A stretch of 64,000 bases of DNA from Mesoplasma chauliocola (GTDB lineage Bacteria; Bacillota_I; Bacilli_A; Mycoplasmatales; Mycoplasmataceae), in assembly GCF_002290085.1 (NCBI RefSeq), contig NZ_CP023173.1, positions 336,501 through 400,500 of the forward strand, given 5' to 3'. The position numbers and the translations under genes are program-made. This document shows, piece by piece, positions 21,297-31,399 of this stretch; the first letter of the stretch is position 1; each line of letters begins with the position of its first letter. Under the pieces are notes generated by a model. That model searched no databases. It was not told where the DNA came from and saw only the letters and a program-made list of their open reading frames with translations.

Positions 21297-21791
21297 GTGA
21301 AAAATTTTACATCTATTAAAGATGAAATTCAAAAAATTGCTTCATCAATTTTAAGGGAATACAACTTACAGGTATATGAAATAAATAATTTCTTTGATTT
21401 TGAAAGTGATGTTTTGCAAATTTTGGTTGAAGACATGACTGAACCAAATAAAGCTTTGGACTTTGATTCAATTATTTCAAGCAATGAAAAATTGTCTGAT
21501 GCATTAGAAGACTTTCCAGGGTTAAGTGAACCTTATATGTTAGAAGTCGCTAGTGCTGGTATTGAAAAGCCAATTAGAAGCAAAGAAGAAATGCTTAAAG
21601 CGATTAATAGTTATGTTCATGTTGAACTAAATCAAGAAAAAAGCACAAATATTGAATTAGAAGGTATTTTATTAGATTTTGATGTAGATAAAGATACATT
21701 TAGAATCACCTACTTTTTAAAAGGTCAAAAGAAAAAAGTTGACTTTAAATATGAACAAGTAAAGTTTGCAAGATATGCAGTTAAATTTTAA
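21297..21791 (+). CDS. rimP: Ribosome maturation factor RimP
   Basis: Needed for 30S subunit assembly. 164 aa. The family block LPGLSEPYMLEVASAGIEKPIRS (about residues 73-95; canonical YxLEVSSPGxxRPL) is clear. The start is GTG at 21297, 6 bp after AAGGAGA, while the earliest in-frame ATG would remove conserved residues. First gene of the classical rimP-nusA-ylxR-ylxQ-infB operon. Confidence 0.93.
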   Translation: MKNFTSIKDEIQKIASSILREYNLQVYEINNFFDFESDVLQILVEDMTEPNKALDFDSIISSNEKLSDALEDFPGLSEPYMLEVASAGIEKPIRSKEEMLKAINSYVHVELNQEKSTNIELEGILLDFDVDKDTFRITYFLKGQKKKVDFKYEQVKFARYAVKF

Positions 21792-21800
21792 GGAGAAAAC

Positions 21801-23219
21801 ATGGTAAACGGAGCACAAATATTAGAAGCATTAGCTTCATTAGAAAGTGAAAAAAGTATTAGCAAAGAAGTTGCTATTGAAGGAATTAAAGAAGGATTCC
21901 AAAAAGCTTATGAAAGATTTTTTGATACAGAAGCTGTAGTTAAAACTGAAATTAATGAGCAAACAGGATCAATTAACTTATTCCAAGAATTAATGGTAGT
22001 AGCAACTGATGAAGAAATTGAAGATGATTGATTAGAAATTGTTTTACAAGATGCTTTAAAAATCAATAAAGAAGCTAAAGTTGGAGATAAAGTATATAAA
22101 CCAATTGATTTTGATGAAGAGTTTTCAAGAGTAGCAGTTGGACAAGTGCGTCAAATATTCCAACAAAAAATTAGAGCAACTGAAAGAGCAATGATTTATG
22201 AAAAATTTATTCCTTTAGAAGGAGAAATCGTAAGAGGTAAAATCGTTGGAATGAACGATCAAGGTACTTCATACATTTTGGACATCGAAGGAGTTCATAC
22301 TTCATTATGAAACCAAAAAACAATCAACAGAGAAGAATTTGTTGTTAATGAATTAGTTGATGTTTTATTAGAAGAAGTTGCAAGAGAAAATAAATATTCT
22401 CAATTAGTAGTTTCAAGAGTAGCACCAAAATTCTTATCTAAATTAGTAGAAAAAGAAGTTGCTGAAGTTGCTCAAGGAATTGTTGAAGTAATGTCAGTTT
22501 CAAGAGAACCGGGTAAGCGTGCAAAAATTGCTGTTTTATCACATGATGAAGATGTAGAACCAATTGGAGCTATTGTTGGAGTTAAAGGATCAAGAATCAA
22601 TAACATTTCAAATGAATTAAGAGGAGAAAAAATTGACGTTGTTAAATGAAGTGATGATATTCATGAATTCATTATCAATGCAATGGCACCTGTTAAAGTT
22701 ATTTCAGTAAATGAAGTTGAAGGTGAATTTGATATTGTAGTACCTAACCAACAATTATCATTAGCTATTGGTAAAGGCGGAATGGCTGCTAAATTAGTAG
22801 CTAACCTATTAAAACGTCGTATTAACATTTATAGCTTAGAAAATGCTATTTTAGATAACATGGATGTTCTATGAAATGGAAATATTACAGAAGCTGAGGT
22901 AAATGATCCAGACTTTATTAGCGCAGTAAACAACCGTAAAATTAAATCTCAAACAGTTAAACCAGAACACCATAAAAACTCATTCAGAAATGCGCAAGCA
23001 AATAATGAAGAAGAATTAATGAGTTTCCAAGCTGAGGTTGAAGAAGAATATAACCAAGTTGAAGAACTAATCGAAGAAACTAATGCAGTTGCTGTTGAAG
23101 AAAATAAAGATTTAGAATCAATTCAATCAGAATTAGAATCATTTAATGAAATTTTAGAAGAAGACTTTGATGAAGATTTTGAAGAAGACGAATATGAAGA
23201 CTTATATGACCAAAACTAA
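21801..23219 (+). CDS. nusA: Transcription termination/antitermination factor NusA
   Basis: Binds RNA polymerase and modulates pausing and termination. 472 aa. N-terminal domain (1-125), S1 domain (about 135-200, LEGEIVRGKIVGM), KH1 (IVGVKGSRINNISNELRGEKIDVV, about 256-279) and KH2 (AIGKGGMAAKLVANLLKRRINI, about 322-343). The last 75 residues are extremely acidic (EEDFDEDFEEDEYEDLYDQN), unlike the Bacillus protein. The 3' end overlaps the ylxR start. Confidence 0.97.
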
Positions 23220-23469
23220 TTTAAGAAAAGATGTAGTTAGTAAAGAAATGTTAGATAAATCAGAATTAATTAGAGTTGTTTTGAATAAAAACAATGAAAT
23301 TTTTATTGATTTAACTTATAAAGCAGATGGACGTGGAGTTTATGTCAAAAAAGATTTAAACTCAGTTAAAATCGCAAAACAAAAAAACCTTTTTAGCAGA
23401 GGATTAAAAACAAAAATAGATTCATCAATTTATGATGAATTAGAAAAGTTGTTTAATGGACAAAACTAA
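23206..23469 (+). CDS. ylxR: YlxR-family RNA-binding protein
   Basis: 87 aa. Family pattern RKDVVSKEMLDKSELIRVVLNK, then IDLTYKADGRGVYVKKDL, with the GRGxYV loop near residues 44-49. The usual CxxC-like Cys residues are not present. I chose ATG 23206, which overlaps nusA by 14 nt; earlier in-frame ATGs at 23167, 23170 and 23194 lie inside the acidic tail of nusA. Operon position (between nusA and ylxQ) supports the call. Confidence 0.88.
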   Translation: MTKTNLRKDVVSKEMLDKSELIRVVLNKNNEIFIDLTYKADGRGVYVKKDLNSVKIAKQKNLFSRGLKTKIDSSIYDELEKLFNGQN

Positions 23470-23755
23470 ACTATTAAATGCAATAGGTCTAGCTTATAAC
23501 TCTGCTAAATTAATTAAAGGTGAAAAATTATTAGATTCAATTAAACTTAACAAAGTAAAATTTGTTATTCTATCAACAGATATGGGAGCTAGTCAAAAAA
23601 AGAAATTCAGCGATAAATGTAAATTTTATAATGTTGAGTTTATTGATAATGTAATCACTGTTGATGAACTATCACAAGCGTGTGGATCTACCACAATTGT
23701 AGCGATTGGTGTTAATGATAGGAATATTATTAAATTAATTAAAAACAATTTATAG
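23456..23755 (+). CDS. ylxQ: L7Ae-family ribosomal-type protein YlxQ
   Basis: 99 aa. L7Ae/L30e fold pattern: NAIGLAYNSAKLIKGEKLLDSI, VKFVILSTDMGASQKKKFSDKC, VTVDELSQACG and VAIGVNDRNI. Probably binds kink-turn RNA. Overlaps ylxR by 14 nt, so translation is coupled. Precedes infB, as in Bacillus. Confidence 0.9.
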   Translation: MDKTKLLNAIGLAYNSAKLIKGEKLLDSIKLNKVKFVILSTDMGASQKKKFSDKCKFYNVEFIDNVITVDELSQACGSTTIVAIGVNDRNIIKLIKNNL

Positions 23756-23773
23756 AAGAAAGGGGATTTTTAC

Positions 23774-25663
23774 ATGGCTAAAAACAAAAATACAAATAAA
23801 AAACCACAACAAGTTAATAAAAAAGAAATGTCTAAACAACATGCTAAACAAATTAAACAACAATTAAATGAAACAGTTGCAACTGGAATCATTGATGGGG
23901 TATTTGTTTATACTGAAGCACTAAGCATTGCTGATTTTGCTAGTCAAATTGGTAAAAGTGTAGCAGAAATTTTAAAACATTTCTTTACACAAGGATTAAT
24001 GCTAAATCAAAATGTTGTTTTAACAGAAGAGCAAATGGCTGAACTTGCTTTTGAATTTGGTTTTGACTTTAGAAAAGAAGAAACATTAACTAAGGAAAAC
24101 TTTTTTGAAGCACTTGATGCATCAGAAGAAGACAAACCAGAAGATTTACAACATAGAGCTCCAATTGTTACAATTATGGGGCACGTTGATCATGGTAAAA
24201 CAACTTTATTAGACTCCATCAAAAACACAAATGTTGTTGATGGAGAAGCTGGAGGAATTACTCAAGCAATTGGAGCTTACCAAGTTAAAAACAAAGATGG
24301 TAAAAAAATAACATTTATTGACACTCCAGGTCACGAGGCATTTTCAGAAATGCGTAGTCGTGGAGCTAATGTAACTGATATTGTTATTTTGATAGTTGCA
24401 GCTGATGATGGGGTTATGCCTCAAACTGAAGAAGCAATTGATCATGCTAAGTTAGCAAATGTACCAATTATTGTATTTATTAACAAATGTGATAAACCAG
24501 GAGCAGATCCTGAACGTGTAAAAGCTGAATTAATGAAATATGAAATTGTTGCTGAAGAATATGGTGGAGATATTCCATTTGTTCAAGGTAGTGCTAAACA
24601 AAAACTTGGTTTAGACCAATTAGAAGAAACTATTTTATTAATTGCTGAAATGCATGATTACAAAGCAAACCCTAATAAATTAGCTAAAGGTGTAGTTTTA
24701 GAAGCACACTTGGATAAAGCAAAAGGACCAGTAGCTTCTATTCTTGTAAAAGAAGGAAGTCTTGATATTAGAGATATGATTATTGCTGGAACTACATATG
24801 GAAATATTAAACACATGGAAGATGAACATAATAAAAAAGTTTTAAAAGCAGGTCCAAGTAAACCAGTAGTTATTTATGGTTTAAATGAAGTACCTAGTGC
24901 TGGAGATAAATTCATTGTTATGAATGATGAAAAAATGGCTAGAACAATTGCTCAAGCACAAGCTGAAAAGAAATTAGCAGCTGAACGTCAATCTAACCAA
25001 ATCTTTAGTTTAGATTCAATCAAAAAACATATTGATGATGGTGAATTAAAAGCAATTAACTTGATTGTTAAAGCAGATACTCAAGGATCTGTTGAAGCAT
25101 TAAAAGGTAGTTTAACTAAAATTGATATTTCTGGAGTTAAACTAAATATTATTCGTTCAAGTGTTGGAACTATTACTTTAAGTGATGTTACTTTAGCTTC
25201 AACTGTAACTGATGGAATTGTATTAATTTATGGATTTAATGTAAGACCTGATGCAGTTGTACGTAAAAAAGCTGAAGAAGAAGGAATTGAAATTCGTTTA
25301 CATAACATTATTTATAAAGTTATAGAAGAATTAGAAGATGCTGCTAAGGGAATGTTAGACCCAGAATATAAAGAAGTAGTTACTGGATCAGCTGAAATTA
25401 GAGCAACATTTAAACATTCAGACATCGGAACAATTGGAGGTTTTCATATTGTTGATGGAAGCATTGAACGTAAATCAAAAATACGTGTAATTAGAAATGG
25501 TATTGTTATTTATACTGGAGAATTAGCAACTTTAAAGCACTTAAAAGATGATATTAAAGAAGCTAAAATTAATTCAGAAGGTGGATTAACAATTAAAAAC
25601 TTTAATGATATCAAAGAAGGCGATGTTGTTGAAGGATATAAGGAAGAAGAAGTTAAGAAATAA
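23774..25663 (+). CDS. infB: Translation initiation factor IF-2
   Basis: GTPase that brings fMet-tRNA to the 30S subunit. 629 aa, the short form without the long N-terminal extension of enterobacteria. G1 GHVDHGKTTLL (about residues 136-146), G3 DTPGHEAF (about 183-190), G4 NKCDKPGA (about 237-244). Two IF2 C-terminal domains follow. GAAGAAAGGGGA ribosome site. The next gene is a restriction-modification gene rather than rbfA. Confidence 0.98.
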   Translation: MAKNKNTNKKPQQVNKKEMSKQHAKQIKQQLNETVATGIIDGVFVYTEALSIADFASQIGKSVAEILKHFFTQGLMLNQNVVLTEEQMAELAFEFGFDFRKEETLTKENFFEALDASEEDKPEDLQHRAPIVTIMGHVDHGKTTLLDSIKNTNVVDGEAGGITQAIGAYQVKNKDGKKITFIDTPGHEAFSEMRSRGANVTDIVILIVAADDGVMPQTEEAIDHAKLANVPIIVFINKCDKPGADPERVKAELMKYEIVAEEYGGDIPFVQGSAKQKLGLDQLEETILLIAEMHDYKANPNKLAKGVVLEAHLDKAKGPVASILVKEGSLDIRDMIIAGTTYGNIKHMEDEHNKKVLKAGPSKPVVIYGLNEVPSAGDKFIVMNDEKMARTIAQAQAEKKLAAERQSNQIFSLDSIKKHIDDGELKAINLIVKADTQGSVEALKGSLTKIDISGVKLNIIRSSVGTITLSDVTLASTVTDGIVLIYGFNVRPDAVVRKKAEEEGIEIRLHNIIYKVIEELEDAAKGMLDPEYKEVVTGSAEIRATFKHSDIGTIGGFHIVDGSIERKSKIRVIRNGIVIYTGELATLKHLKDDIKEAKINSEGGLTIKNFNDIKEGDVVEGYKEEEVKK

Positions 25664-25675
25664 AAGGGTTAACAA

Positions 25676-27562
25676 ATGAAAAATGAAAGAATAACAGAAA
25701 ATATTTTTAGAGATTTGCTAAGAGAAAAAGGGTATTACGATGATAAAACGATAACAATTGAAGAGCAATCTTCAAGTAATTTTGAAATAAACAAAGCTCT
25801 AGAAAAAGCTTCTAAAAAAGGAACTGGTAAAGGTAAACCTGAATTTATAATAAATTTAAAAAAAGAAAATATAATACTTGTAGTTGAATGTAAAAGTGAC
25901 ACAAAAAGGCACAGCTCAGGTACATTATCTAAACCTGCTGATTATGCAGTTGATGGAGTATTTAAATATGCAAAAGATTTATCTAAAAGTTTCAATGTTT
26001 TTTCAATAGCTATTTCTGGTGAAGATAAAAATAATTTAGAATTTTCGACTTTTTTATGAATCAATGGATTAGAATTTTGATCAGACTTGAAAATTGAGAA
26101 TTTATTAAATAAAGAGGAATATATTTCTATATTTAGATCAAGTGAGGAAAACAAAAAGGAAAATTTTAAAAAAATTAAAAAAAACACTAAGGAAATACAT
26201 AATATATTGAGAGAAAAAATATTTATAACAGATGAATTAAAACCAATAATCATTTCAGCCTTGTTATTAGCTCTTTCTGATGATACTTTTGTAAATACAT
26301 TAAATAGTAAGTTTAGCTCTAAAATGATTTTAAATCAAATGTTGACTTCTATAAGAAATAGATTAGAGTCAGTTGGAGGGATACCACAAGAAAAAATAGA
26401 TTTAATGATGAAAAATTATAAATCTTTAGAGTCAAACGAAGTTTTGACGTCAACAAATATAAAAGAAGACAATTTTTTAAATGTTATACTAAAGGTCAAA
26501 AATGAAATTTGACCCTATATAGATATGGAAAATTCTTATGATTATTTAGGAGAATTTTATAAAGAATTTTTATCATATAGTGATGGAAATAAGAAAGGTT
26601 TGGGAATAGTTTTAACACCACACCATATTACAGAGTTATTTTGTGATTTGGCTAATTTGTCAGAAAATGACATTGTATTTGATCCATGTTGCGGTACAGG
26701 AGGTTTTTTAATTTCAGCTATGAACAAAATGATTTCTGGAGTTAGTGATCCTAAGAAAAAAACAAAGATTAAAAGAGATAATTTGGTAGGAATTGAAAAA
26801 GAAACAAAAATGTTTACTTTAGCAGCTTCTAATATGATAATTAGGGGTGATGGTAAATCAAACTTATATAGTGGAAATTGTTTTGATTATGAACTTAAAA
26901 ATAAAATAAAAATAAATCACAAGCCTAATATAGGTTTTATAAATCCACCTTATTCTCAAAAATTTGATGGAGGTCATGAGCTAGATTTTATAATATCTAT
27001 GCTTGAAGTTTTACAAGTGGGAGGAATTGGAGTAGCTATAATACCTATAAATTGTTTTATTTCTCCGAATTTAAAAGAAGTTAAGTTAAGAGAAAAAATT
27101 CTTGAAAAGCATACTTTATTAGGAGTATTATCAATGCCAACTAATTTGTTTTATCCAGTTGGAACAGTAACTGCCATAGGAATATTCAAAGCTAATTCGC
27201 CACACCCTAAAGGATTCAAAAGTTGATTTGCAAATTGCAAAGATGATGGCTTTGTATTATCTAGAGGAATTGGCAGAATAGATAAAAATCAAAAATGAAA
27301 AGAAATATCAAAAATGTGGATTAATTCTTGATTAAATAGAGAAGAGGAAACTTCTTTTTCTGTAAAAAAAGCTGTAACTGGTAAAGATGAATGATGTGCT
27401 GAGGCATATTTAGAACCAGATTATTCAAAAATTTCAAAGGATGATTTAATTGATTTAATGGAAGATTACGAAATATTTAAAATGATTTTCAAAAGAAAGA
27501 AAAACAGTGCAACTTATTTTGAAATAGGAGATGAAAAAGATGGAACTTCAAGAATTATTTAA
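25676..27562 (+). CDS. Fused restriction endonuclease-N6-adenine methyltransferase (Type IIB/IIG-like, BcgIA layout)
   Basis: 628 aa. The N-terminal part has a PD-(D/E)xK nuclease core: PEF (Pro55-Glu56) and VVECKSD (Glu71, Lys73). A helical linker leads to an HsdM-like gamma-class methylase with SAM motif FDPCCGTGGFL (about 337-347) and catalytic NPPY (Asn423). The C-terminal 130 residues resemble the linker that contacts a specificity subunit. Length, domain order and the following separate specificity gene match BcgI (A subunit about 637 aa, B subunit about 340 aa), a Type IIB enzyme that cuts on both sides of its site. It starts 12 bp after infB behind a weak AAAGGG site and overlaps the next gene by 23 nt. 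Target sequence unknown. Confidence 0.85.
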
Positions 27563-28487
27563 TATTTACTATGGATCAAATTTAAATTTTTCAGATATGA
27601 AACCAGTGATTAAAAATCCAGTTCCTTTTGTTTCAAGAACTGTTAAAACTAATGGTATTGTAGGTTTTGTAGAACAAATTGAATCAGTATTGCCATTTAA
27701 AGAATTTGGCATCACTGTACCGCTTGGGGGTGAAGGAAGATTGACAGCAAATTTGCAATTTGAAAAATTTTATACTGGTCAAAATGTTGCTGTTCTTTAT
27801 TCTAAAATACCATTAACTTTAAATCAAACATTTTATTACATTCAATGTATAAGAATGAATCAGTTTAAATATTCTGCTTTTGGTAGAGAAGCTAATGCAA
27901 CTTTAAAATCAATAAAAATACCAAATTTAGATGAGATTCCTGTTTGAGTTGAGGAAATAAACTTTAAATCAAGTGATTTTAAACTAAATGCAGATTCTTT
28001 AAATATAAATATAGATGATACATGGAGAAAAGTAAATTTTTTAGAAGCATTTGAAATTATTTCAAACAAATGCGAAAAAATAAGTGTTGAATATGCTAAA
28101 ACAAAATTGATGATTGGAGACATACCAGTTGTATCAACTACAACATATAATAATGGAGTGATTTGCAAAAATAAAGTAGAAAAAAATAACATTTTTACTC
28201 TCTTTCCTAAAAATAGCTTTACTTTATCAAAAAATGGGCAGCCAGGAATTGTTTTTTATCATGAATATCAATACATGATAACTTCTGATGTTATAGTAGT
28301 CAAACCAAAATTTCCGATAGAAAATTTAAATTCTAAGACTGCAACGTTTATAAAATATCAAATTGAAAAATCATTATTTAAATTTAATTATGGTAGAAAA
28401 TTAAAAGAATCACGTTTAAAAGAAATCAATTTACTGTTGCCTTTTTCAAATGGGAAGATAGATCTGTCAAAAATCTTTAATAAGTAG
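27540..28487 (+). CDS. Specificity (S) subunit of the BcgI-like system
   Basis: 315 aa, two tandem target-recognition halves. Half one starts ELFNIYYGSNLNFSD with VPFVSRTVKTNGIVGFVE; half two starts VNFLEAFEIISNKCEK with IPVVSTTTYNNGVI. Each has the S-subunit pattern of a beta-rich recognition domain followed by a helix (IKIPNLDEIPVW; LKEINLLLPF). The ATG at 27540 is chosen because AGGAG (27526-27530) lies 9 bp away; an ATG at 27531 abuts that site. Two recognition halves imply a bipartite target. Confidence 0.85.
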
Positions 28488-28512
28488 TAAAATTATATTA
28501 ATAGAGGTTTTA

Positions 28513-29163
28513 ATGTTAAAAAATACTGATTTTATAAATAACTTAAAAATACAAGAGCAACCTAAAGAAGAGTTGCTTTTTCTTTATGAGCACCTTTCAA
28601 CAAAAAGTATAAATTTAATGAATAAGTTTTCTTTTGAATTGGATAACATGAAAAATGTCGCTAATATACAAGAAGAACCATTCTTTAATACAATCGAAAG
28701 TGAACTTAAATTAAAAGTTTTTATGAAACAAAATATCATAGAAAATAGAATACAAAATATAGATGAAAATTTTAATGAAATTGATTTAAAAAAACTAGAA
28801 CAATTAATTAATGAAATAATTTATAAACTAAATGAAAATTATGTTTATTCACTTAAAAAAGTTAAAGAATACGTTTTAACTAATTATGAAATCAATTTTG
28901 CAGACATTGAAATTGAAACTAAAACTAATAAGAAAAAATTTGAAGATTTCTCACACAATAACATTTTAAAAGCAAATTCAACTAATAACTTTTGATCTTA
29001 TGAAATACTAGGTATTAACTTAAATGCAACAGATGCACAAATCAAGCAGGCGTATAAAGCATTAGCTAAGAAGTATCATCCAGATAATAATAAAGACCCA
29101 GAAGCTGAAGAAATTATGAAATTGATAAATAAGGCATATAATATATTAAAAGGAAAAGAATAA
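28513..29163 (+). CDS. Protein with C-terminal J domain
   Basis: 216 aa. Residues 1-155 are hydrophilic, mostly helical and not recognised. The last 55 residues are a J domain: [20 protein letters not shown], then [11 protein letters not shown] with the essential HPD tripeptide, and [11 protein letters not shown] domains recruit and stimulate DnaK; the N-terminus may bring a specific client or location. GAGG precedes the ATG. The stop overlaps the next start (TAATG), so it is coupled to a membrane protein gene, which hints at work at the membrane. Confidence 0.85.
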
Positions 29164-29948
29164 TGAAAAGCAAAATAAGAAAATTAAAATTATCAATTGG
29201 AATATTATTAGCATTAGAAGCAATTATTATAATTACTTTAGTTGTTTTAGCATTTAGATGGAATTGATTAATCTTTTTAATGGCAGGATTGGGTTATATA
29301 TTATTTTTATTACATAATTTAGCTTTTATAATAAGAAAAAATATGATTATTAATAGGTTTAATAAAACTATTAAGAATAATTTAATATTTAAGTCATACA
29401 TTGAAAAAAGAAATTATGTACATAATTTTTTAATCTTTTATACTTCTTTTTTTGTTATAGCTTTTGTAACAGTAGCTACAATTACATTCTTATTTGTAAG
29501 AGATACAGAAAATAGTATAGCTTTAGATTTATTAAGTTTACTATCAGCTGCATTAGTATTAGTCTCACCGTTTTTAGGCTCATTTTATCGTAAGATAACA
29601 AGTATAACTCATACAGAAGAAGACATGAAGACTGACTCAGTTAGAAATGATGTTAAATACATAATAACTGGTAATAATAGTTTAAATAAAGCAATGCAAG
29701 ATATTGCTTTAAATAACAAAACAATTGAATTACTTAAAACAGAGAAAAATATTAATTCAAATAAGATAATAAAGCGACTAAATAATAGAATCACAAATAT
29801 TAATGAGCAAATATCATTATTTGAAGTTTACTTATTATTTGAATCAAAAATTAAAAACGCTGACGCAAATTTAAATATTAAAACTTTTAAAAAACAAATA
29901 TTGAATTCAAAAGATTTATCAGAAATAGTAACAATATTAAATAAATAG
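29163..29948 (+). CDS. Membrane protein, function unknown
   Basis: 261 aa. Two hydrophobic helices near residues 11-31 and 36-56, then two more near 90-112 and 122-143. The C-terminal 110 residues are soluble and helical (NKAMQDIALNNKTIELLKTEKN...). No family recognised. TAATG overlap with the J-domain gene suggests coupled synthesis. Confidence 0.7.
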
Positions 29949-29971
29949 AAAAGAAAGAATGGATTTAATTT

Positions 29972-30691
29972 ATGAATAGCAATATAAAACTAGTAAAAAA
30001 AGTTAAAATGTCAGAGAAAGAAATTAATTTTAGAGACACTAAGATTCAAAAATTTGTAATTAAAGATATTTTAGAGATGATTACAAAAGCAGGTTATGAT
30101 AAAAATAACCTTTATTTTTCACCTGAAGAAGGAGTTAATAGAGATAACTACGCTTTTCTAATGTTCACAAAAAAATGAATAACTTCAATTATTAAAGATA
30201 TTAAAACATTACCAATTAAACAAAAACAAAAAGAAAGAGCTATTAATAAGTTAGAGTTAATTTCAAAACTTGAAATAATAAAAGACAAAAGAATGCAAAC
30301 ATATGAAATTAATGAAAAAAATTTAGCTTTAATGATGGAAAACTTGTTAGCAAGAGGAAAAATATGAACAAAGAGAAAAATTGTTAAAAAATTATTTTTT
30401 TTAGATCAAGAAAGAAAAAAACAATATGTTAATAATCTTAAAGTTTTATCTGAAGCTAAATTTAAAACTCAAAATGATCAAAAAAAGCTATATCAAGAAT
30501 TTTGAGATAAATATGAAAAAGAGTATTTGAGTGAAAGAGAAGTAGCTTTAATTAGATATAAAGACCCTAAAAGATATGCTTTTTTATATAATTACTACAA
30601 AAAAGATCCAAATAATAATTTATTAAAAGATTTTAAACCTGATCCTGAAAAATTTGAAATATACAAAAATTTGACTTATAAAAAAAAGTAG
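29972..30691 (+). CDS. Basic soluble protein, function unknown
   Basis: 239 aa, very rich in Lys and Asn, without membrane segments. The middle (NLALMMENLLARGKIWTKRKIVKKLFF) and end (SEREVALIRYKDPKRYAFLYNYYKKDP) look helical. It follows the membrane protein by 23 bp behind AAGAAAG and ends before a strong terminator, closing the J-domain operon. No homologue recognised. Confidence 0.65.
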
Positions 30692-30729
30692 TTATACTAA
30701 CTAAAATTTTAAAAATGAATATTTATGAG

Positions 30730-30763
30730 CTTTCAACTAATTCCATAGTTGGAAGTTTTTTTT
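30730..30763 (+). terminator. Terminator closing the J-domain operon
   Basis: Arms CTTTCAACTA (30730-30739) and TAGTTGGAAG (30746-30755), with one G-U pair, then eight T. Confidence 0.9.
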
Positions 30764-30801
30764 GTACTCCTAAAATAGGGTGTTGCTTTTATAATATCTT
30801 A

Positions 30802-31156
30802 GTGTAACACCAACTATAACCACTTCTCACAGTGGTAAAGGAAAAGGCGATTATTTAAAGAAAATAATTAAAAATAAAAAAAACACTTAAAGGCTTTAGT
30901 TAATGAATTAAGGAAGCATTAATCTAAACCTTTTACAGAATAGACTTTAAAAATAATTAAAGTCATATAAAAATAAATTAAATAAAACTAGAGTCTATTG
31001 AAAACTAGTTATAATTTATTATTTTAATTTTTTAAACCTTTTATAAGACAGTTTGGTTCTAGAATATTTATATTCTGCATTCTGTTTTTGTAAAAGATTT
31101 TTAAAAAAACAAAAAGTTATATAAAATAAGTGCTTTTTAAAGCGAATTTATTTTTT
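30802..31156 (+). ncRNA. Candidate structured non-coding RNA (~355 nt), unknown type
   Basis: No open frame of useful length exists here. A TATAAT at 30790-30795 is followed by a chain of hairpins: ACCACT/AGTGGT (30819-30824/30831-30836); a 16-bp helix with two single-base bulges (30889-30905 with 30917-30933) whose loop shows AAGGAAG; GACTTTAA/TTAAAGTC (30943-30950/30957-30964); AACTAG/CTAGTT (30986-30991/31005-31010); AGAATAT/ATATTCT near 31061-31076. AATAGACT (30939-30946) and AGTCTATT (30992-30999) can pair instead of two of these, giving an alternative fold. A terminator-like element ends it at about 31156. It lacks the conserved RNase P P4 and tmRNA features. It may be an independent RNA or part of a very long leader of the next gene. 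Confidence 0.45.
31123..31156 (+). terminator. Terminator-like element at the end of the candidate RNA
   Basis: Outer arms AAATAA (31124-31129) / TTATTT (31148-31153) and inner arms GCTTT (31132-31136) / AAAGC (31139-31143), ending in a T-run (31151-31156). Confidence 0.55.
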
Positions 31157-31399
31157 GAATGCTGATTGCATATTGTTTTATGTAAGTTTTTTATATGAAA
31201 AATTTAAAAAATAAAAAAAGCAAAAAATATTTTTTGCAAAATCGGTTAGAGTAAAAATATTAAAAATTCAAAAAAGGTTAACTATGTTTATATAAAAAAA
31301 CAAATTAACTTTTAAAGAATCTCATATATTTTTTTATTGAAAATTTAGAATATTTAGAATTTTAAAAGTATCAACTAAAAAATGATTAAGGAGAAAAAG
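31157..31399 (+). other. Intergenic region before the ABC gene, with an 18-bp palindrome
   Basis: No gene. A perfect 18-bp palindrome (GCAAAAAATATTTTTTGC, 31220-31237) and a looser hairpin GGTTAA (31277-31282 region) / TTAACT stand upstream of the AAGGAG ribosome site (31388-31393). They could be a regulator site or leader structure; the rest is AT-rich and uninformative. Confidence 0.5.

Noticed and set aside
25676-28487. Classical Type I R-M system
   Set aside because: No HsdR motor gene; the nuclease is at the front of the methylase.
30802-31156. tmRNA, RNase P RNA or SRP RNA
   Set aside because: No GAGGAAAGTCC-like P4 of RNase P, no tRNA-like 3' end with GTTCGA and CCA, and no GGAAGGAAGCAG-type SRP core.
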